A stretch of DNA of 64,000 nt from CAZGEA01 sp964524515. Its GTDB lineage: Bacteria; Patescibacteriota; Microgenomatia; UBA8517. Below are positions 43,649 to 53,242 of this stretch, piece after piece. The stretch is taken from assembly GCA_964524515.1 (NCBI GenBank), contig CAZGEA010000004.1, positions 75,712 to 139,711 of the forward strand, written 5' to 3'. The notes under the pieces are model-generated. The model was not told the origin of the DNA. It ran no database searches and saw only the letters and a list, made by a program, of their open reading frames with translations. The position numbers and the translations under genes were made by a program. Positions within the stretch are counted from its first letter, which is position 1, and each line of letters opens with the position of its first letter.

Positions 43649-44729
43649 CTACTATAATTGGTGGAATTATTTCGCCTTTTGCTTCAAATTTAAGAGTATC
43701 GAATTCATTACCTTCTTTTTCTGTAATTATTTCATATATTCCATTTGGAAAAGGAATGGTTATTAAAAAGTGGCCAGCTCTATTTGTTCTTACTGCTCTT
43801 GCTGGGCGGCCTTGATTATCTCTAATTTCTAATATTGCACCGTCGAGAATTTTTCCATCACTTGCCAATACTTGACCTGAAATTGTATTGATTGTTGATG
43901 GTGCCATTGGTGGGTTTGCTTTTATATCAAATTGTGCATTTTGAACAGGATTGATTGATGATGTTACTTGATTTGTTACACCGCTTACATAGACAGTTTG
44001 AGGGTTTTGATTTGGTTGAATACTGTTTGCGTTTGGAATTGTATTTGAACTGTTTTGGTTTTGGTATCTTTGTGTTGGGTCAATTTTAATTGAATTTAAA
44101 TCAGGAACGGCAACATCTTTTTTGACTTGAGTTTCTTTGATTGGAATTTCCACAATAGCTTCTTCTTTTTTGATTGGTTCAATGTTTTCAGAGAGTACTG
44201 ATCCTGTTTTGTTTATTAGCGGTGCAGTTTCATTAACTTGAGTTGGAGCTGATTGTGTTTGTTGGATTGGTGTTTGAATTGAAGATGAATTGGGAGTGTT
44301 TTGTAACATTGTTTTAACGTTTGATAGGAATTGCTTTTCTGTTTGTTCTAGATTTTTTTCGCTTGGAACTTCGGATAATGGTTGAACTGTTGGTTGTGGG
44401 TCAGTAACTGTTTCTTCTTTTTGGAATAAAACATCAGAATTTAGTGCTCGTTCCCACTTAAATACTGTTGGAGAATAAATTGATCTAAAGAATGCAAAAA
44501 TCCATTTTTCGAGTGGTCTTTCTTCAAAGGGAACAAAAGCTAGTGCTCCGCCCATTATTACTGAAATTAATATTAATGGCCATTTGATTATGAAATGCAA
44601 ACCACTTGAATAAATTACAATTGCGATGACAACTCCTGTTGCAATTTCTAAGAATTGTTTTAGAGTCATATCTCCAACTAATTTGAATCTGTATGATGAT
44701 ATTTGTTGTGGGACTGGGTGTTGTTCCAT
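43635..44729 (-). CDS. PrgI-family protein with a C-terminal carboxypeptidase-regulatory-like domain
   Basis: 364 residues. The N-terminal 100 residues match PrgI (QHPVPQQISSYRFKLVGDMTLKQF, two membrane segments at about 27-70, then PFEERPLEKWIFAFFRSIYSP), the VirB3-like small component of Gram-positive type IV systems. A long Gln/Asn/Pro/Thr-rich linker (about 120-280) is followed by a CarboxypepD-reg/Ig-like beta domain (ISGQVLASDGKILDGAILEIRDNQGRPARAVRTNRAGHF). The fusion is unusual, since PrgI alone is about 110 residues. It is the first gene of this minus-strand block. Confidence 0.85.
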   Translation of the reverse strand: MEQHPVPQQISSYRFKLVGDMTLKQFLEIATGVVIAIVIYSSGLHFIIKWPLILISVIMGGALAFVPFEERPLEKWIFAFFRSIYSPTVFKWERALNSDVLFQKEETVTDPQPTVQPLSEVPSEKNLEQTEKQFLSNVKTMLQNTPNSSSIQTPIQQTQSAPTQVNETAPLINKTGSVLSENIEPIKKEEAIVEIPIKETQVKKDVAVPDLNSIKIDPTQRYQNQNSSNTIPNANSIQPNQNPQTVYVSGVTNQVTSSINPVQNAQFDIKANPPMAPSTINTISGQVLASDGKILDGAILEIRDNQGRPARAVRTNRAGHFLITIPFPNGIYEIITEKEGNEFDTLKFEAKGEIIPPIIVVAKK

Positions 44730-44817
44730 TTGTATTTATTCTAGTCTTCTATTTTAGCTTACAACGTGAACAAAAGCATACAAGAGGAGTAAAGATTTTC
44801 ACGCTTTACAAGATATT

Positions 44818-44921
44818 GTTAAAAGAATATTCTGTTGAAATAGATTGTGTTTAATGAAGAAGGGTGATAATTCCCTCACTGTGCCGCAACCGTAAAGTCG
44901 GAAAACTAGCAATCTTTTATC
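44818..44921 (+). promoter_or_regulatory. Cobalamin (B12) riboswitch-like aptamer
   Basis: The core GGGTGATAA at 44862-44870, then TTCCCTCACTGT and GCCGCAACCGTAA at 44883-44895, aligns almost base for base with the conserved cobalamin aptamer core (GGGUGAGAAUCCCGC..., CCGCUACUGUGA in the Thermoanaerobacter example). AGTCGGAAAACTAGC at 44896-44910 resembles a reduced B12 box (AGYCAGGAGACCTGCC). GTTAAAAG (44818-44825) can pair with CTTTTATC (44914-44921) as closing stem P1. The compact size recalls the short AdoCbl-variant class. It lies directly upstream of the 44939 gene on the same strand. Confidence 0.72.
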
Positions 44922-44938
44922 TCGAGCAAGAAACAAAA

Positions 44939-45787
44939 ATGATAGACCACGAAAATTACATTGGATCTTGGAATGGATCAAATAAAGCAAGAATTGCTAC
45001 AGAATTGGCATCTATTAAGCTTGAAAATCAAAGAATTCCTGATCCGTATGATTTTTTAATTGATTTAAAAACTTCAAAATTAAAGGATCTATTCACAAAC
45101 CGCAATATTGAGGATTTCATAGATACAACTGGTTATTTGGGAGAAATAGAAAATATTGCATTCCAAAAAATTCAAAATTGGGCAGTTGATACCCAAAGTG
45201 GTGTTTGTTTGTGGATTTCCCCACCATTTCATGGTGTATACCCAACATCAAAAATTATTGTTAGTGAAATAGTTGAGACTTCTGAAAATAAACGATTGAC
45301 TAATAGAGCAATTATTTTGGATTGGAATGCACAAGAGGTTTATTCAAAATCAATGAATTTGTATTTCTTGCAAGAAAACGGTCAACCGACACCAAAAGAT
45401 ATTGAGGAAATAAGAGCGAAGCCTATTTTTATTCAACCTGATAATTATGAGAGATTAAGTCAATTTTTAAATTACTATTTAACTACTGAGACACTGGAAT
45501 ATATTGAATCTGGAGAAGACATTAAAAGACAAAAGGGATTGTTTGATAAATATTATGGTTCAATTAATGCTAACGGTTTGTCAGAGACACAAATTTTACA
45601 ATTGGTTGATGTGATGGCAAGTAGTTGCCCACCATCACTTATGAGAAATAGAATGACTGCATTTCGTGTGATGGGAGGGGAGGGGAAGTTTGTTCAAGGA
45701 TGTGGAAATTGTGGTGTTGCGATAATGAAGTGGATACCAGCTGGATATGTATGTAAGTGTTGTTTTGGAGTATATGAAGGTTGCTGA
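44939..45787 (+). CDS. Hypothetical protein with C-terminal Cys-rich element, behind the riboswitch
   Basis: 282 residues from the ATG at 44939. An earlier GTG at 44864 is rejected because it lies inside the riboswitch core. No family is recognised. The protein is predicted soluble and ends with CGNCGVAIMKWIPAGYVCKCC, followed a few residues on by a last Cys, a probable zinc-binding or metal-binding ribbon. The first 200 residues are mixed alpha/beta with several aromatic-rich stretches (NWAVDTQSGVCLWISPPFHG). It is the first of two plus-strand genes embedded between the minus-strand blocks of the secretion cluster. Regulation by a cobalamin-type ligand is implied by the leader. Confidence 0.72.
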   Translation: MIDHENYIGSWNGSNKARIATELASIKLENQRIPDPYDFLIDLKTSKLKDLFTNRNIEDFIDTTGYLGEIENIAFQKIQNWAVDTQSGVCLWISPPFHGVYPTSKIIVSEIVETSENKRLTNRAIILDWNAQEVYSKSMNLYFLQENGQPTPKDIEEIRAKPIFIQPDNYERLSQFLNYYLTTETLEYIESGEDIKRQKGLFDKYYGSINANGLSETQILQLVDVMASSCPPSLMRNRMTAFRVMGGEGKFVQGCGNCGVAIMKWIPAGYVCKCCFGVYEGC

Positions 45788-45805
45788 TATAATAATAGAA
45801 ATAAT

Positions 45806-47530
45806 ATGACACCTGAAGCACCTGATGGACAAATGCATAATCCTGAACAAGGAGTGCCTTTTGGTGCTCGAAAAGAAGGTAGATATGCAATTCGTGGAGT
45901 AAGAGTTATTGATCGTTTGGGTCAAGCAAAAAGAGAATTTGTTGAAACTGGAGATCATCAATTGTTGGTTGAAACTGTACTTGATACATTAGCTTATCAG
46001 GAGGGAATTTCTCAAATTGAACTTTTTCCTAATGAAACTAACGCTCAGACATTGGTTAGCCTTAGAAATAAATTTTTGACAGTTGAGACAGGGATTAAAC
46101 AAGATAATGATGGTAATTTGGATGGCTGGCAGGATATTACTGTAAAAGATACTATTGCTGAAGCTAATCAATTTAAGCGCGATGTACGAAGAGCAAAGAT
46201 TCAATCAAATGGTAATGCTGCAAGTTTTGATGAGGGAATGAGAAATATAAGGGAAAGATGGGCTGAAAATGGGGTGCCTTTGACACCACAAGAGGAAGCT
46301 TTTTACTTAAATCAGGATGCTATAAATGAATTGGTTGGATTGGAAAATCAGATCGAAGCTCGAAAGGTAGTTACTCAAGCTTTTTTACAAAGACAAGTTT
46401 CTTGTCATAGTTCAAAAAAGCAATCTGAAATTGGTGAAACTTCTGTCTCGTATACTCCCGATAGTTCACATTGGGCTGGGTTTTTTCAAAGTGAGCCAGG
46501 ATGGGGAAATTTGGTAGATGGGGTAATGAGAAAGATGGTTGATGTTGTTGATAAAAGTAAACCAACTGTTGTTGGTTTGGACGGACAACCATTACCAAAA
46601 GATTTATTTGCTGAGGGATTTAAAAATACTCCTGAATTTAAAAGATGGTTTGATGTAATGCTTAAAGAGGCTGGAGGTAGAGTGGATGTTGTATGGAATG
46701 CTTGGAAAGTAATGCTTTTATGGGAAGTTCCTTCAATGTATGGTATGGAAGTTGATGGAGATAAATATAAATTTGGAACGCCACCTTTGATTAGTGCAAT
46801 GATGTCAGATGTTATTCATAACGAAGAGCATAGAGCCCATGAATATGGTTGGAAAGCTGGCACAGAAAAAGGTAATAATCCTCAAAGAAGACAAATGGCA
46901 AGATATGTAGGTAAATCTGGATATCCAATGAGTATTGGTCGTGTTCCTCAGCTTTGTGGAAGTTTTCTGCATGAGACAACAGTTAAAATTAATGGAAAAG
47001 ATAAATCACTTTTTGATTTGTGGTATAAAGATGGAAAAAAATTTAGTGATATTGGTAATAATCGTGATAAAGGTTTTCCATGGATTGAAGCTGATGATCC
47101 AACTGGAGATGATGATGAACCAGCTGGAGCCATGAGTTCTTGGTTTTTGAAAAGAGGTAGAGCTCATAGAGTGTTTGATGACCTAGCAGGAAGGCCTGAA
47201 ATGAGAGATTTATCAAATATGACAAAATGGGAAGATCGTGTTCGTGATTGGGATAAATTGAAAATTGGACCAAAAAGTGAAGATGATAGAATTGAGCCTG
47301 AAAGAAATCCTAGGGTTTTGTGGATTCAAGGAATATTAATTGCACACAGTATTAATAAAAACAGTGATGAGAGAAGAATTTATAGTAGTCCATTGGATGA
47401 GGATACTATAGCTAATGGTGATATTAATACAAAAACTTTTATGGTCAAGAAAGATATTATAAATGTTGCTTATACGGTTGGATTTATAAGAAAGTCAGAT
47501 TTTGATTATCTGAATAAAGTAGCTGGTTAA
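45806..47530 (+). CDS. Large soluble hypothetical protein, 574 aa
   Basis: 574 residues without membrane segments or signal peptide. The N-terminal half is helical and charged; the C-terminal half holds HNEEHRAHEYGWKAGTEKG (about residues 334-352) and an acidic patch DDPTGDDDEPAG (about 430). The His/Glu cluster could bind metal, but no known motif fits. It follows the Cys-rich gene by 18 bp, with its own TATAAT at 45788-45793 overlapping the end of that gene, so it may be transcribed both from the riboswitch-controlled promoter and from its own. It converges on the VirB6-like gene. The family is unknown to me. Confidence 0.7.
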   Translation: MTPEAPDGQMHNPEQGVPFGARKEGRYAIRGVRVIDRLGQAKREFVETGDHQLLVETVLDTLAYQEGISQIELFPNETNAQTLVSLRNKFLTVETGIKQDNDGNLDGWQDITVKDTIAEANQFKRDVRRAKIQSNGNAASFDEGMRNIRERWAENGVPLTPQEEAFYLNQDAINELVGLENQIEARKVVTQAFLQRQVSCHSSKKQSEIGETSVSYTPDSSHWAGFFQSEPGWGNLVDGVMRKMVDVVDKSKPTVVGLDGQPLPKDLFAEGFKNTPEFKRWFDVMLKEAGGRVDVVWNAWKVMLLWEVPSMYGMEVDGDKYKFGTPPLISAMMSDVIHNEEHRAHEYGWKAGTEKGNNPQRRQMARYVGKSGYPMSIGRVPQLCGSFLHETTVKINGKDKSLFDLWYKDGKKFSDIGNNRDKGFPWIEADDPTGDDDEPAGAMSSWFLKRGRAHRVFDDLAGRPEMRDLSNMTKWEDRVRDWDKLKIGPKSEDDRIEPERNPRVLWIQGILIAHSINKNSDERRIYSSPLDEDTIANGDINTKTFMVKKDIINVAYTVGFIRKSDFDYLNKVAG

Positions 47531-47552
47531 TAAATTAAAATAGTCAACTTAA

Positions 47553-49202
47553 TTAACGCCCCATTTTTTTGGTTGCATCTTGAATACTTTCCCCAATTCC
47601 ACCTTTTCTCATTTGATCCATTTGTGGTTTGCTTCGTCCAAATATTTGTTGATATCCAAATTGTGCTATTCTGGCAGCGCCTGTAGGAGTTGCTGTTGGT
47701 CCAAAAGTTCCACCCCATTTGCTCGCAATTTTATTTCCAACTAGGGACGTTGCTCCACCTGCAGCGCCTCCAATCACAGATCCAGCAATACCCATTCCTG
47801 CTAATCCCTCAAATCTGCCTGCTTTGCCAGTTTCGATCAGTGATTTTACTGTTTTGCATACTGATGGAATTGCGAGCATTAAAACTAAGCTTGAGAAATA
47901 GCCAATTGCTCCTGGGGAGAAAGTGTTTGAGAAAGTAGGAAGCTGGGCTGTTCCAGCATCTGCTATGAAATTACTATTAATTTTAAAAACATTAAATTGT
48001 GTCCAACCGGAGGCTACAGATCCATCGATAGATCCCCAAAGCAGAATATGTGCAAACAATATCATTATTCCCACAAGTGGGAATGTTGCGATGTTTGCAA
48101 TGAAGCTTTTAAACCAGCTGCCAAAACCCATTGTGGGGGAGGCAATACCCATTAATATATAAAAAGGAGCACCTACTACTTGGAAGATTGCAGTGACATA
48201 TGCTTTTAGTAATGTCCAAAATACTGTTAGTGCTGCAACTATTAACATTACTATTGAAATTATTGCGATAAATAAACCAAATGTGGCTCCTGTTGGGATT
48301 CCAATTCCTGCTGGTGGAGGCCCTGGAATAATTGTAATTTGTCCAAAAATACTACCTGAGGTGAAGGCAATGACTATTAATGAGAATGCATATGAGAAGA
48401 ATGATCCTGCTCCGTCATTCATTTTTATAAACATCTCAATTGGTGACATTTGTGTTATTCCATTAGTTGTTCCTGCAATAATTAATGCTACTAATCCTTG
48501 AAGTAAATAAGATAAATCGACAATTAAACCTGCCAGGGCATACGAGAACGTAATTAACACTAATCCAATTGCTACTTTTGGAATTGCGGTTTGGATAGTT
48601 ACTGATGCTTGTGGTGAGATTTTTACTCTAAACATAATTGAGAATGCTAATACAACTATTGCTAAAGTCGTTAATGCATATGCAGCATTTCTTGAAGCTT
48701 TCCATAAATTTTGGGCAAGAGTTAGAGTATTAAAACCGAAACCTTGAGATTGTGCTTTTGCTTCAGGAATAATATGTAAGTTGTTACCTACATTTGCCAT
48801 CCAATCGACTCCTGATGCTGGGCGTGTGTTTTTCATTACATCGATGAAACTATAAAGACCTAAAATTGGACTATTGTTTATTGATCCGTCACTTGTTATT
48901 CCTTGAATACATGTAACTATGTTATCTGCACCACCTGACAAGCATTGCATGATATCTTTTCCAACTGGGGCACTAATTAGAGAGTACATGATCCAAACTA
49001 CTTGGGCGTAGGTGTATCTTTCCCCGAAAACTTGATCGGGTGCTGTACCGTGGACTTTTCTGTTGAAATCTTGGAATGTGGGATTCCACCATTGCCCTTG
49101 ATCATCAGGTCCTTCTGCTGCAGCTGACACAGTTTTGATAGGCATTGCTGCCGATAAGGCAAAGAAGGTGATTAAGAAAACTATAATTGCTTTTTTAAAC
49201 AT
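47553..49202 (-). CDS. VirB6/TrbL-like polytopic membrane protein
   Basis: 549 residues: a signal peptide (about 1-28), then roughly seven to eight hydrophobic segments (for example AIPKVAIGLVLITFSYALAGLIVDLSYLLQGLVALIIAG and a long Gly/Pro-rich hydrophobic loop), and a Gly-rich C-terminal tail (GMGIAGSVIGGAAGGATSLVG). The arrangement fits VirB6/TrbL, the inner-membrane channel of type IV systems. It sits between the 1201-aa secreted protein and the unknown genes. The call rests on topology and context more than on a specific motif. Confidence 0.78.
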   Translation of the reverse strand: MFKKAIIVFLITFFALSAAMPIKTVSAAAEGPDDQGQWWNPTFQDFNRKVHGTAPDQVFGERYTYAQVVWIMYSLISAPVGKDIMQCLSGGADNIVTCIQGITSDGSINNSPILGLYSFIDVMKNTRPASGVDWMANVGNNLHIIPEAKAQSQGFGFNTLTLAQNLWKASRNAAYALTTLAIVVLAFSIMFRVKISPQASVTIQTAIPKVAIGLVLITFSYALAGLIVDLSYLLQGLVALIIAGTTNGITQMSPIEMFIKMNDGAGSFFSYAFSLIVIAFTSGSIFGQITIIPGPPPAGIGIPTGATFGLFIAIISIVMLIVAALTVFWTLLKAYVTAIFQVVGAPFYILMGIASPTMGFGSWFKSFIANIATFPLVGIMILFAHILLWGSIDGSVASGWTQFNVFKINSNFIADAGTAQLPTFSNTFSPGAIGYFSSLVLMLAIPSVCKTVKSLIETGKAGRFEGLAGMGIAGSVIGGAAGGATSLVGNKIASKWGGTFGPTATPTGAARIAQFGYQQIFGRSKPQMDQMRKGGIGESIQDATKKMGR

Positions 49203-49255
49203 TTGAATTTATTTAGTACAAAATAATTTTAACATAATTAAATTATTTTTATCTA

Positions 49256-52200
49256 TTACTGTTTGCAGCTTGCAAGTTCAGCTTGAATTCTTTGAATACT
49301 TCCTGTTGCAATTAATGATCTCATTACTGCTTTGTATTGTTCTATAAATGGATCACAAGTTTGTGCGCCTGCTCCACAGAAAGTTAAAAGTGCGCGTCTT
49401 ATTGCTGGACCGTCGACTCCGCCAACTTCATCAAGACTATATGATTTTCTTGGACTTCCACAATCGGGAAGAGAAGGAGATGCTTCGCGCATTCCAACCC
49501 AGAATTTGGTTGAAGTTATACACATCGCATGACCGATTGATCTTGGATCGTTATTTGAAAAATTAGGAGGGGAAAGGGATACTGTTCCACTTGTTAATCC
49601 AACAGCTAAATTACTAGCGCAATATGCAGCTCCTGCACCATATTTTGCGATGTGGTTAATATAATTTGTGTAGACATAGGAATAGGCACCTAATACACCA
49701 AAACCTTCTGCGGCGGGTTTACCTTTTAAATCTAGACATCTTGATGTTCTACAAACGCTTTCGTTTGGATCACCAGTTATTGGGAGATCGTTTTGATCAA
49801 AGACTGGTGGGGAAGGTGGTTTTGAAACCCAGTTTTTGCCACCTGTTTCTTGTGCTAATACTCCTAAAATTAGTTCAGGAGGCGAACATGTTCTTCTGCT
49901 TGCTTCAATTCCTAATGCTATGGCACCATCTGTTAAGACGAAATTTCTTCCGTTTGCTGTAAAGAATGTACGCTTGGTACTATCTTGAAGTTTACATGTT
50001 GGAGGAGGAGGTTGAGTACTGTCTTTTTCTTCTTGAGTTTCAGATTTTGGTCGCAGGGCAGTTTGAATTTGTTTTAAGAAATATTCTTGCATGCTTCCTA
50101 AATGTGGAAAATAAATTTCAGCTGAGGCTCCTGATTTACCATTTCCTGGATAACCTGCTAATACATCTGAATCTGCTGAGTAATAACCGGCTGAAGTGAC
50201 TGCTGGAATATCTTTGATTTCTTTAATAGGCGATGAAGCTGTAATTAATGGGAACATTCTTTTGAAAACTGAAGCGTTTGAGTCAACTAATCTTTCCCAT
50301 GACTCTTTTATTCTTGGTGTGCTTACATTTACTGGGAATGTGACTTCTGATATTTTTTCGCAAGGCTGCAAAGTTGGAGTACAAACTGCTTCTTGTTCAT
50401 CAATACATGATCTTTCTTCAGCGGGAGTTAGAGTTGGATCAGAACAGAATTCGTCAACTCTTGCATCAAGACAAACTGGGTCGGGGACTGGGCGGGCAAA
50501 GGTGCACTCGAATTTTCCACTTATTTCATATGCAACATTTCCTGATAAATCAATATCTTTTTGAGGATAGCCACCTGTGTAGGCATCTGGACGTTCAAGT
50601 GTTTTACTGTCACTTATGACGGAACTTGGTCCTTTAAATTGTGCGGTTGATGTATTGTGTTCGCCAAACAAGTCATCGCCGGGATTTGTGACTGTGTCGA
50701 CTATTTCGCAGCCTGGTTTTTTTATTGATTTGTCATCTGATGCTGATTCGACTCCCGACCAGCCTTGTGTGTTTTTAGGAAGAAAAGTCGATTGAAGTAG
50801 TCTTGATAGATCTGCAATTGAACCTAAGTGTGGCATATATAATTTGTGAGCATTACTTGCAAAAGTTGGAGGCTCGTTTGGTGTTCCTTTTGGAATCTCT
50901 GGAACAAAGACTATTCCACTTGCTTGAAAATCTCTTGCACCGCGATCTGACAAACTTGTTGGAATTTCAATTTTACCCACTAAATCATCTTGTTTGGCCC
51001 ATGGAATTTGCCAGTGAGCCATTGCATTTGGATCTTTTTTACCAGCACAGACAATTCCTCCAGTTGGCAATTGGATACAATATTGACCGATCCATTCTTT
51101 GTATTTTTTCCAGAAATCATCTGGATTTGCTGAATCTTTTTCAAAAGGTGGATCATCATCACTGCCTGAGTTTCTTTTGAAATCACTTAATCTTTTGATT
51201 TTTGTTGTTGGTGAGCCTGTGGTGCATTGATAAAGATAAAATGAATTATCAAGACTCCATGGAATTTGACCTAAACAGGCAACGAATTCATCGTGAGTGT
51301 TTGCTTGTGCTTGTGAGATTACTTCGCGATCTTTAATTTCTCTAAACAATCGTTCTGGCATTAATTTGTTAATTGGTCCTGTATAGTTGACTAATCGATC
51401 AATTCCAGCCTCATCTTTTGGTTGGATGTGAAGGGGAATATCGTTTGCATTGTATGCAGTTCCTTGAAGATACCAATCAACATAATCTGACATTCTTGTG
51501 CGTTCATCGATATTGTTTGATGATGGGTTGTACCAGTTGTAAACAGCCTCAGTGTTTCCTGCAATTGGAAGACGAGATTGGGATAAATCAATTTTTATAT
51601 TTGCTGTTTCTTTTAATTTATCAATTACAAACTGACAGGTTTGGGATTTGCCATCACCACTTGTTAAACATGATCCAGGAACCGCATCTGAAGGGTAGAA
51701 GAAGTGAGATTTTCTGACAGTTAAATCATTCCCACACATCATTGTAATTTGTGTTTGTTTTGGCTGTTTGTCAGCTTCACATGGACTTGCTTGATATGGC
51801 CTATAGACATGGAATTCTGTTTGCTCGGCTTTGAAATTAGTTTCACTACATGGAATGTGGGGAGAGGGCATTGGACCATCTGGACGTGGTGTGCAGGCTT
51901 TGCCAAGCCAACGTTCTGTTATAGGTTCGTTTGGCCCTGTTATTACATACACATCATCTGTTACTTCGGGATTTGAGCTTATTTCTTTTAGGAAACTAAT
52001 TAATGATTGTGGATCGACAAAACCACAATCGTGAGGAGGAGATGCTGCAGCGCATAGACGGATAATTGGAGTAATTCCACGCGACTGGGCAGCTTTTATT
52101 GATCCGATTACGTTTCCAATATCTCCTGGGCCTGTTGCAATTTCTAAAGTCCATTTAGCATTTCCACTTGTGTCGGCAACACGATTTGCAAAGCCGCCAC

Positions 52201-52861
52201 CATCAAAATAATTTGCAGAATTTATTCCACCTTTTTCGCTTGATAACACTTGATTGATTTCTCCTGGATCCATTACTGCATACTGAAAAGAAGGATCTGG
52301 ATTGCTTCCTAATGCGTTGAATAATAAAATTCCTTTTATCTTGGAATCATTTGAAGCCTTTTTAAAGTCAGTTGCTAAATTTGCTACAGATGATGTTCCT
52401 TTTAATTCAAAATCACCATATTCAGTAAAAACTACAAAATTAGGATTTTTGAATTTTTGATCCCAACCATTTCTTGTGTACCAACCTGTTTGACCTGGTC
52501 CATATGCTCCAATTCCGACACCGCCTGGAATATTTGCATATGTGTTTCCTGCAAAGCCATCTAATTCACCAAAGTTGGCTGCTGGGTTTGAAGTTAACAT
52601 GAAATCAAAAAGTTTTGTTTCAAACCCACTTGGAAGATTAAAAGCAGGGGATAGTAATTTAATATGAGGAATTCTTGAAGATTTGAAACCAACACCTTCT
52701 ATTACGGTATCCATATATTCAGATAGCTCTTGAGCAACACATTTTATTTCTTCATCTGTGATAACGGGCACCTGAGCTTCAACTTTATTTGTGGTTTTGA
52801 TTAACAGGAACAAAAAGAACGAAACAAGAAGAATAAGACTTAGCAGAAGATTTTTTTTCAT
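49256..52861 (-). CDS. Very large exported protein with lysozyme-like C-terminus
   Basis: 1201 residues with an N-terminal signal or anchor (about 3-22). Part of the N-terminal third resembles a TIM-barrel glycoside hydrolase (TPIIRLCAAASPP, DDVYVITGPNEPITE). A long middle part has many cysteines and no known fold. The C-terminal 200 residues contain PPELILGVLAQETGGKN, reminiscent of the catalytic Glu helix of lytic transglycosylases, and further Cys pairs. It lies between the VirB6-like gene and the pilin array, so it may be the VirB1-like wall enzyme or a surface component of the apparatus. The domain calls are tentative. Confidence 0.65.
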   Translation of the reverse strand: MKKNLLLSLILLVSFFLFLLIKTTNKVEAQVPVITDEEIKCVAQELSEYMDTVIEGVGFKSSRIPHIKLLSPAFNLPSGFETKLFDFMLTSNPAANFGELDGFAGNTYANIPGGVGIGAYGPGQTGWYTRNGWDQKFKNPNFVVFTEYGDFELKGTSSVANLATDFKKASNDSKIKGILLFNALGSNPDPSFQYAVMDPGEINQVLSSEKGGINSANYFDGGGFANRVADTSGNAKWTLEIATGPGDIGNVIGSIKAAQSRGITPIIRLCAAASPPHDCGFVDPQSLISFLKEISSNPEVTDDVYVITGPNEPITERWLGKACTPRPDGPMPSPHIPCSETNFKAEQTEFHVYRPYQASPCEADKQPKQTQITMMCGNDLTVRKSHFFYPSDAVPGSCLTSGDGKSQTCQFVIDKLKETANIKIDLSQSRLPIAGNTEAVYNWYNPSSNNIDERTRMSDYVDWYLQGTAYNANDIPLHIQPKDEAGIDRLVNYTGPINKLMPERLFREIKDREVISQAQANTHDEFVACLGQIPWSLDNSFYLYQCTTGSPTTKIKRLSDFKRNSGSDDDPPFEKDSANPDDFWKKYKEWIGQYCIQLPTGGIVCAGKKDPNAMAHWQIPWAKQDDLVGKIEIPTSLSDRGARDFQASGIVFVPEIPKGTPNEPPTFASNAHKLYMPHLGSIADLSRLLQSTFLPKNTQGWSGVESASDDKSIKKPGCEIVDTVTNPGDDLFGEHNTSTAQFKGPSSVISDSKTLERPDAYTGGYPQKDIDLSGNVAYEISGKFECTFARPVPDPVCLDARVDEFCSDPTLTPAEERSCIDEQEAVCTPTLQPCEKISEVTFPVNVSTPRIKESWERLVDSNASVFKRMFPLITASSPIKEIKDIPAVTSAGYYSADSDVLAGYPGNGKSGASAEIYFPHLGSMQEYFLKQIQTALRPKSETQEEKDSTQPPPPTCKLQDSTKRTFFTANGRNFVLTDGAIALGIEASRRTCSPPELILGVLAQETGGKNWVSKPPSPPVFDQNDLPITGDPNESVCRTSRCLDLKGKPAAEGFGVLGAYSYVYTNYINHIAKYGAGAAYCASNLAVGLTSGTVSLSPPNFSNNDPRSIGHAMCITSTKFWVGMREASPSLPDCGSPRKSYSLDEVGGVDGPAIRRALLTFCGAGAQTCDPFIEQYKAVMRSLIATGSIQRIQAELASCKQ

Positions 52862-52875
52862 TGAATCGATAATTT

Positions 52876-53193
52876 TTAAACTCCCACTTTAAAGTTTAGA
52901 ATGCCTTGAACGCCTGTAAAATTGGCGATGACAACTAAAATAAGATAGGAAATTGCAACTATTACTAATCCTGCTATTGCGTAAGTTAGTGTATTTTTAG
53001 CAGAGTCCAAGGATTTGGGATCGCTTCCTGTCATAAATTTGAAACCTCCAACAACAAAAGCAATGAAAAAAGCAATTCCAGCGAGAGCTAAAACGACAGT
53101 TACAATATTTTCAAATAAACCTTCAAAACCTTTGATTGTTGCGATACCGTTTGCAGCTGTATCAATGTTTGCAGCTAATGCTTCTTTTATCAT
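52876..53193 (-). CDS. VirB2/TrbC-like pilin 1
   Basis: 105 residues with two hydrophobic helices (about 33-50 and 70-95) joined by a loop GGFKFMTGSDPKSLDSAKNTLTYAIAGLVIV. This GG-x-T/S-G-(D)-x-K-x(n)-A-x-IGL pattern is shared by every pilin in the array. It should be a membrane-embedded pilin subunit. On the minus strand a TAAAAT (53200-53205) ends 6 nt before the start, so this copy probably has its own leaderless promoter. Confidence 0.85.
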   Translation of the reverse strand: MIKEALAANIDTAANGIATIKGFEGLFENIVTVVLALAGIAFFIAFVVGGFKFMTGSDPKSLDSAKNTLTYAIAGLVIVAISYLILVVIANFTGVQGILNFKVGV

Positions 53194-53242
53194 TAATGTA
53201 TTTTACACGAAATAATACTAATGGGGGAACAGGGAGAATAAT

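Noticed and set aside
44864..44938. Coding start at GTG 44864 for the 44939 gene
   Set aside because: It lies inside the riboswitch core, so the conserved RNA bases explain that sequence better.
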